Positions 56,383 to 64,000 of a stretch of 64,000 bases of DNA are shown piece by piece. The stretch is taken from positions 27,895,504 to 27,959,503 of the forward strand of contig JABAKD010000025.1 in NCBI GenBank assembly GCA_012845835.1, given 5' to 3'. The translations under genes were made by a program, and so were the position numbers. Source of the DNA: Undaria pinnatifida. Lineage: Eukaryota; Sar; Phaeophyceae; Laminariales; Alariaceae. Position 1 is the first letter of the stretch. Each line of letters opens with the position of its first letter. The notes under the pieces are model-generated. The model was not told the DNA's origin. It saw only the letters and a program-made list of their open reading frames with translations, and searched no databases.

Positions 56383-59300
56383 TTAGTAGACCTCCACCCG
56401 AAGGTTGATCCCAGCGGCACTAACCTTGACGCTATCTACTACCACCTCCAAGAAGCGGTTGTTGTTGGACTCCAAATCGTGGATCACGAACTGCGGCTCG
56501 GTGTTGTTGGTACCGCGGAGGGCCGGGCGCCGGGCGTGCTTGCGTCTTTGAGTGTAGTCCTTCACCGTGTTCTTCAGGACGCTGATCATTTTATCGGTGG
56601 CGGCCGTGATGCGGACGAAGTAAAAGTCCACGCCCAGCTCGTACTGTGCACATGCACGTGGGTCAACGTTAGACGAGACGCATGTTAAGACGGAGGTAGC
56701 ACCGTTCGTCTGAAGTGGGTACTGAAGGACGAGGCTGTTTAAATCCAAAATCATCGGAAACAGGTTATTTGTTTAGCATGTTGATTCTCGTTGAATGCCT
56801 AGGCCATGGGATTCTTCACCCGGGGTAGCATTTTCATTTTTCTCCACATGAGGTTTTGGGTTAATAAGGACATGTCTTCCCCTCCAAAAGTGAGGGGTAG
56901 TATTAGAAAAAAACGGTGCACCTCTATCGTAGCATGCGTCACAATACCAAAAATAAAATTGTCGTCACACGAGTGGTAAAAAGCTCGGCCGTCGAGACGG
57001 GGGGGGCAATCCCGTAGGCACAGCCACACGGCAAGCGATCGCAGCAGCGGCAGCGGCAGGCATAGAAACGTGCTGAACCCGTTCGTGGGTCCTTTTCGCC
57101 GAGCAACTGAATGCACGGCCGAAATCGGAACCCGAGACTCTCAACCATTGACGTAATATATGAACGTGAGGGACGGCGGTATGTTTTACTCGTGGAGAAA
57201 AACGAAGACAAACACTGAACCAACGGTGACATTGGTGGGGGCGGGAGCGTCATGTCATACTGCACAGCCTAACCCCTAGTGGGGATGCATCCATCCACCA
57301 AGGGGTAAGAAGGTTCGCAATCACGGATGGCGCTATAGACCGCTGGTGAGAGCTGCACGAAACAGACGAGGTGGAAGCCACCGACGATTTACCACTATGC
57401 ATCAGCACCGAGCCAAATATAGCACCACACGGTCCTTTGGCCTTCGTCTAAGGTTGCTGCGCAACCTGGGAGCTTTGCCGAGAGGTGTAAGTGGTGTCGG
57501 AGCCCATCCCAACGAAAAACAACGGTATACAACTTCCTTTCTGCCCAACAGCATCGCCCGGCTGTCAACCTTTCCCGTGAATATTGTGGACGGAGGATGA
57601 GGCGCTTGCGAAAAAGCTTCAATGTTCATCGACCAGCTTAAGTGCGAGTAAATACATAAAAAACCGTATACACAACCATACTAATGTTACAAGATTTAGG
57701 GTTGGCATGCACCTACAGGACGGGATTGGCAAAAAAACATGCGGCAAGTTCGGCACAAAAACACGGGTTAGTCAGCGGATACCTATAATACCTGCAGGGT
57801 GTAGAGAAGCTCGGATGGATCCAGTCCCTTGGGACACCCCCCCGGGTAATTGTCCCTGAAGCTATGGTATTTCGAGCCGTGACATGGCCCATCGGCAATA
57901 AGGATACAGAGGCGAACCGGGCTCCTCCAAGAGAGACCGACAGCGTGCTTCAGTCCTCCTGCGACGTCTTCGGGTACGTCTTGACCTGCGTGGGAGGGAC
58001 GGACGCGGAAAAAACGCCGGTCAGTAGGACAAAAACATGCTTGCCGCCTTGCTGAGGAGGGCGGAAAGAGGGGGGCTCAAAACGACGACCCACACCGTCG
58101 GTGCTTCGCCATATGGAAGCCGCATTTATAGCGCATTTTTTCCACGCAGCAGACCGGCGTCAGCAGACACCCGAGAGCGAAGCGGAATAAGCACGACAAT
58201 TCGGCCGTTGTCGGAGGATAAACAGTCCGAGGCGCTTCCCGGTCCAGACAAGAGGGAGTACTAAGAAAACACGGGCTTCATAGAGTGGGTACGTTGCCGG
58301 CTTGACTCGGTCTGTAGTTGGAGTGGGGTGCGGGGGGGGGGGGGGGGGGGGGGGGAAGCACGCCCCGGCACGACTTCCGGAACCAGAGCCAAGGGAGTAG
58401 TACGCGGATCGTATGCGGACGGAGCGGGGTCCGGGAGGGGGGGGGGGGGCGTACTCATTTGTAGCTTGCCTTAGTCATTTGACCATTGACTACGCATTTC
58501 TTTCGAGACGGAGCACCGTTCCTATTCCTAATAGATACCTTCAACATTTGGGCGCTCATTACGCTTTTTCCACATATTACATGAAACTGTTTGATTATAC
58601 CCTATCCCCGTCCTGTTTTGCCGTCTGTGGCCACCATCTATTTCCTAGGATAGCGATCATATTCTCGCTACTCTCTCGTCTACCAAACTCTTCCATATCA
58701 CATTCGTCAAATTTCCTTATCTCTAACAGATCCCGTTCCTCCTTGTGTATTTCACATTCTCCTACTATGTGAATCCTACTCTCTAATGTTGTGCCACGCA
58801 GGCACATATGTGCATCCACGTCCTCGTCCTCCCGACTACTGGTATATTTCTTTTTGGTAGGGCCAGGTCCCCTACACGAAATCATAGTTTCAACTTTTTC
58901 GCGTAGTCCATTGGGCCGTGCAAAAACGTTTGGGATCCGGGGTGGGGGGGGAGCACACGTTAGCTGGTTACCCTGGACGCGAGGCAAGGAGGAAAAGGGC
59001 GCAGGACTAGCCGCTTTGGCCTACCTCCCCTAGCTTTGATCAGAGCGAGCTTGGAGAGAAGCTTGGGCACCTCTTCCTCCGTGTGGAAGTCGTACGGACC
59101 CTCGCAGCGCATCTTGTCTCCGAAATCGCGGTACCTATTGTGTCAGTGCGTTGAGTGGCAAGGCCTTATATATCATTGGTCGTGGCGATACAACGTTGTT
59201 GTTGCGACAAAACTTTATAGTCTTTGTTTTTTGTACAAGGCGAAAGTGACGCGATCGGGCGGAACAGGGCCGGGCTAAAGGACACATGGCCGGAAGGGTG

Positions 59301-62300
59301 GGTGGGCGGGCGGGCGGGCGGGCGGGTGACAATAGCAGACCACTACGTTAGCACTGCAATGTAGGGGGCGACATGCCTGCGACCAAGCGGCAGCGACGAA
59401 ACTTCGGGGGGTTGTAGATGATTACATGACGCCCTTCCACGCCATTACATGCGATACATGGATCATCATTTTTTGCGATAGTCAAGTTATAGTCAAGTTT
59501 AAAGGGGGTTTTCTGTCTGCAAAAACAGGCCGACATTATCCTCGGACTAATCACCGGTTGAGCCATCATTTTTTGGAAAGCTAGAAACACATGGGCGGGC
59601 ATCACGTGGTAACATTTGCGCAACACACGTACACCGAGCCTCGACCACCGATAGTGAAATTCGACAGCACCAACATCAGCACCACCTTCGTTGGATGTTC
59701 TTGCTTAATGCACGCCCAGTGCCTGATGGTTTCGATCAAAGAAAACAACAATAAATAAAAAGCTAACGAAAACGGAATAACGCGAAAAACACACACATGC
59801 ACCTCCTCACGCAAAAAAAGTACGAGTAAGCATGCCACCCAAGGCATCTGCTCGACGGCAGCCGAGGAGCCACATTGCTCTACTTTGTTCGGGTTCAGGC
59901 GTGGTGCTCACCCGACGAATGACACGCGAAGCTGAAGGTTGGAGTCATCCCTCTTCGCCTGCGAGATTATGTCGAATAGCTTGTCCCTGGCTTGGTCGAT
60001 CCAGCTTTGCATCTGAGGGGACGAACGAACCGCCAGGGAACGACCCACGAGCGCATCAAGCGGATTTGGTGTGCTACAACCAGCGGCTTGGCCGGGGCTT
60101 TTCCGAAACGTTTCCGAGCTATATACGAAGTCGTGCAGAGAATTGGCGTGGACGACTGGGCCGCATAGTGTCAGCGCGACTTGGGGTCTCATCAAGCCGG
60201 TAAACTCAACCCTCGTCCTTAAGGGGCGAATAGCTGACGGGGCGCACCCGAAGACTGACCCACATTGGTCGTGGATCGAGACCACTGCGCGCCAATAATA
60301 GGACAGTGGGATAAGGTAGCCATGAAATATTCGCACATCTGCACGCCCCCGCATGACTCTCACGGCCCGCAAGACTTGATGCCTCGCGAGACCCGTGCGA
60401 CCAGCACGTGCAATAGGGCGTCGCTTTTTTTTGTCAGGGGCACCCGCTACGGCTGTCCACGACAACTATGGCAAGACATCCTGGACCGCTATATACACAA
60501 GAATGCACTCTACACACAAAGCCCTCTCGCAAGCAGATCCTCATCACAACCCCTCGCGCGTGTCTACATGCAAAGAAAAGTGTATCTGCAACCCGTCCCG
60601 ATTAATCCAATCACCCACCCGGGTGGCGTGGAGCGGTCAACCTCTCGTCACTCTTTCGTTTTTCGAATGTACCGTCTCGCCAACTCACCGAGCGGGTGCA
60701 GTCCATCACGAAGCACAGATCTACGCTCGTCACCGACGGCCCGGAAGCTCCCAGAGACCCTGCATATTTCGTGCACTCGGCGTCCAGCTTTGTCAGCGTC
60801 GCCTCCAGCGCCGCTACAAGTTCTGCCTGCTCAAACGTATGATTTGGTGACAACGAAGGGAGCTTCAACGCCAGCAAAATCGCCTCCGGAAACTGGTCGC
60901 CGAGCCCGCCTTTAGCCTGATCCCGAAGCCCCGTCAGCGACGTCTGCACCGCGCCGACATCCATGCGATCGCCACATCCGATGACGGCGTCGGTCCAATG
61001 TTTGACGGCCTCTTCTGGGTGGCCATCCACGACGCATTGGGTCCCGCGCGCCGCCAGGAGCTGCTGCCGGAGAATCGTAAGGGGCGGGGGCAGCGCCACT
61101 CGTTCCGCAAGGGGCACTGCGATTCGTTCGCCCATTCTCATGCCCGCGACACTGCTGCTAAGGCCAGATCCTCCGTAAGCACGAATCACGTCTTCGGCCG
61201 CATCCAGCGCTTCTCGGGCGGCCTTCTGTCGTCCCAGCTGGCCCCGTTCGAGCTTCGAAATCTCGAGGAGGCACTCGACGTGCCTCTGGTCGCCCTTGTC
61301 GCTCTTCCTCTCCGCGGCGAGGACCGCGCACTCGCGCATGAGCCGGCGCGCGTCGTTTATCGCGTTCAGGTCCGGACTGACCCCGGCGGGTACGGCAACG
61401 CTTCCCTTGGCGGCCAGGCACAGCGCGAGGTTGAACTTGCGGTTGGCCAGCTGGAGGGAGAGAGCGGAGAACGAGCAAAGATCGTCGTCTTCGGCGACAT
61501 TGCCGCTGGCGGACGGCGCCTCCTTTCCCTTCTCCACGTCGGGGTCCGGGTTATAACTGGGCGATCGCCGCATCTTCTTCGCCTCCTCCTTCTCACCACT
61601 ATGTCCCTTACCGGGAAGCGGCGACGATCCGTCCATCTCCTCCTCGCCTTGGTTGTACCCAGCGCAGAGCATGGCGGCGTCGTCGATGGCCAACTCGAAA
61701 CTGACCACGGCGTCGCTAAACTTGTCGTTCGCCTGCTTCACCAACTCTGCAGCCGCCGGCGCGTTTTTCTGGGCAGCTGCTTGGGCAGCCAACAGCCGGG
61801 CCTGCAGGGTGTACACGTTGCCCAGGTTGTTGTTGACGATGCCCAACTTAACAGCGCAGCGCGGCGATGGGAACGAGTACGTCACGCAAGATGTAGCCGG
61901 GGGGGGGGGCGTACTCATTTGTTGCTTGCCTCAGCATTTTGAATAATGACCACGGATTCCTTTCAAGACGGCGCTGGAGGAAGGGGCAACTAGCGAGGTT
62001 GGTTGGGAGGGGGGTGCCGCAAGGGAGCAGAGTTTCGCGTCCATTGAGTGGATTAACAAGGCGCGCAGGAAGTACACGAAAACATACTCCGCGCCAGACG
62101 GCTATGTACAAGGAACGCCCCCCCCGGTCGCCAACGTTTTCACAAGCGTTCGACTCTCGCCAGCAACGTCGGACGATAAATTTGCCGCCAAATCGGGCTC
62201 GGCGCATACTGTTAGTAGTTGCTAGATTAACTCTACCGAAAAAGACGTACATAGGGCGAAAACAGTTTTTCGGTATTCCACGTACACAGCAATCCGGGCA

Positions 62301-64000
62301 AAAAGCGGGTATATTGCTTTCCATACCTTTCATCTCACTCAGCTACCCCAAGCGTGTTGTAACGCCTGCACCCGATATGCTGCCTTCTATTGCTGACAAT
62401 ACAACTCGAAACAAAGGAGGGCAACTGCCGCCGACGAAAAACGTATTATCAGAGCACGGGTGCGGTGCTCTCCCATTCGATCCAATGCTGTTGTTGGTTT
62501 TCTCACATTAACTCATGGTCAAAATTTCGTCCTTGGCTGCACAATTACTCTGTAGAGTGGAAAAATACCTCAGGAATGTACAGCTGGTCGAGTAAGCTCT
62601 CACCCCTCTATCATTTCCCAGCTTCGTGAAGAGGACCTTCGCGTCGAAGTAGTTCTGCTGGGCGACGTCGACGTCCCCGCTCCCCATGGTGACGTTCGCG
62701 AAGTTGATGACGGTCGTCATAGCCTCGAAAGCCATCATCAGCTCCTCCACTTCCGACGAGGTGATGTCGTTCACTATCCACGTCCCGGCGGACTAAAAGG
62801 CGTCGAGTAACAAAGTTAAGCAAGTTTGGAAAGCGAAGCGACGAAACCGACGCAGGACGGGGGACATGTTGGCGGAGAAAATTCACGGCATCGGAACAGA
62901 CCACGCCGAAACCTAGACTGGCCTTCAAAATCCCAACTTTTAGACACCACAAACTCAGGACGAGCAATAGTCGGGATTGGCGAGGGGATTTTTCACGAAC
63001 TTTCGAAGCTCGAAACCGACCATGCCGACTTCTTGATTGACCTCGAGAAAGCCCGATTCGGAAACACAATAAATTTCGGACGAGCTTCGCCTGCATCGAC
63101 GGGAAAATGTCTACCTGGTACAAAGCTTCCGGACGCGTAAAAAACGACCACTCCAACTCTTAAACCGCCCTTTAAATCCGAATCTCGAGACAACACTACC
63201 TTGAATGACCTATTACTATGCACCTACCCACTTTAGTACCAGGGCACCAGTTAACATTTTCCGGCGGGGAATTTTCGGATGCCAAAAATCACGACCATCC
63301 CTCAGCACAAAAAACATCCCGAATTTCAATACAACAACAATTCAAAAACCTACGATGCAGCGCCTACAACTTAATACATTATCACTACTTGAAGACATTT
63401 AACTGATTTCTACGTCCAAGGGATACAATGCTGGGACGAGGGCAAAGTGGCTTGCGGAAGGGTAACATTTATTTACTGAGGTATTATCGTGTTGGTTTGA
63501 AAGGCCAGAGAGTGAGGCAGTTCCGTAGGCCAAACTATGTGATGTCGACCTTGCTGACTTGGCTCGTGAAGACTTCCTTTCCAATGAACCAAAAAAAAAC
63601 ACAAAGATGAGTTTCGATGAAATTATCCATCTCACATCTGAGTGTCTAATGTTTATTTACTTTCAAAACACCACCACGGGCGGTCATCCGCACGAAGCCA
63701 CCAGCGCCATCTGCAACACTATGAAACGACGATAGAGAGAAAAAAAAAAGCGCGCGTAACAGAAACAGGCGGAAGGGCACATGCACGCTACGGCACCTGC
63801 TTCGAGAAGTCCATACGATTCAGCGTTTGCAGGACGTCGACAAGCTGGTTGACGGGCTCGGTGACGCTCTTGGACAGGAGGTGGGTAAAACCGGCGACGA
63901 AGCAGCCAATCAGCAGCAGCGCCACCGCCATGACGATGCTAGCTATTACCACGACTTTCCCGATCTGCAACCCCGTCGAGGCGAAGATCTTTCCCCCGAC
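56383..64000 (-). CDS. Transmembrane HAMP-TPR-VWA signalling protein (5' end outside window)
   Basis: Exons on the minus strand: 64000-63797 (partial), 62792-62604, 61846-60689, 60012-59912, 59134-59025, 57985-57792 and 56643-56383. All are GT-AG and all phases agree, so 738 aa are visible, ending in TAA at 56385-56383. Residues 11-41 are a hydrophobic membrane segment ('VVVIASIVMAVALLLIGCFV'). A HAMP-like linker follows ('VTEPVNQLVDVLQTLNRMDF', then 'SEVEELMMAFEAM'). Next come TPR-like helices ('LGIVNNNLGNVYTLQARL'). From about 506 a VWA domain starts: 'VDLCFVMDCTRS', 'FVGYRDFGD', 'GGQDVPEDVAGGL', 'ILIADGPCHG', 'DNYPGGCP'. This is the type found next to alpha-kinases (vwkA group), but no kinase follows. 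The MIDAS start is DxTxS-like. The missing N-terminus is expected to be an extracellular sensor such as Cache, which is inference. Probably a membrane receptor or scaffold. Confidence 0.8.
58328..58356. repeat. Poly-G run
   Basis: An uninterrupted run of about 25 G on the + strand, inside an intron of gene 4. Confidence 0.9.
58425..58530 (-). repeat. C-tract-bounded dispersed element, partial copy 3
   Basis: In the intron 59024-57986 of gene 4. Reverse-complemented: 'GGTGCTCCGTC', 'AATGCGTAGTCAATGGTCAA', 'TGAGTACG' and poly-C. It matches the C-tract end of the copies at 50757 and 52182. Confidence 0.7.
61897..61985 (-). repeat. C-tract-bounded dispersed element, partial copy 4
   Basis: Reverse-complemented: 'AAGGAATCCGTGGTCATTAT', 'GCAAGCAACAAATGAGTACG' and poly-C. 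It lies about 50 bp upstream of the TPR exon acceptor at 61846 of gene 4, so its poly-C is close to the splice site. Confidence 0.7.

Overview
The window looks like nuclear DNA from a stramenopile, most likely a brown alga close to Ectocarpus. This is an inference. It rests on GC-rich exons that encode Gly/Ala/Pro-rich proteins, many GT-AG introns of about 0.2 to 4 kb, abundant simple repeats, and relics of Ty3/gypsy and DIRS-like (tyrosine-recombinase) retrotransposons. There are no operons, ribosome-binding sites, CRISPR arrays or rRNA genes, and I could not support any tRNA. Species identity cannot be proven from the sequence alone.

I reconstructed four multi-exon genes by hand from splice sites and reading-frame phase. 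(1) About 499-10462 (+): a nuclear-looking, highly repetitive protein of about 1,790 aa. It carries three copies of an unrecognised module of about 60 aa spread over intron-separated exons, then a last exon with a Tudor/chromo-like domain interrupted by four 60-62 aa repeats. (2) 25353-35539 (+): a gamma-synergin-like trafficking protein with an EH domain split by a 4.1 kb intron, five acidic [FW]xxF-type motifs and a C-terminal synergin-type domain. (3) 39139-49803 (+): a nine-exon protein of 1,063 aa, with a Gly/His/Arg-rich N-terminus, a charged coiled coil and a WD40 propeller. (4) 64000-56383 (-), 5' end beyond the window: a transmembrane segment, HAMP, TPR-like helices and a VWA domain of the alpha-kinase type, seven visible exons.

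Between genes 1 and 2 lie about 15 kb of transposon graveyard (10.5-25.3 kb). It holds a minus-strand Ty3/gypsy relic (about 14.6-17.9 kb), a plus-strand DIRS-like relic (about 19.9-21.5 kb), diverged direct-repeat pairs, inverted-repeat pairs and a foldback element. The long introns and the 50-56 kb intergenic region are also full of tandem repeats and short dispersed elements, including a family bounded on one or both sides by C/G homopolymers.

Genes 2 and 3 run in the same direction. Genes 3 and 4 converge across about 6.6 kb of repeat-rich sequence. No functional link between the four genes is evident. They suggest chromatin or DNA-associated work (gene 1, weak), clathrin/AP-1 trafficking (gene 2), scaffold or RNA-associated work (gene 3, weak) and membrane signalling (gene 4).
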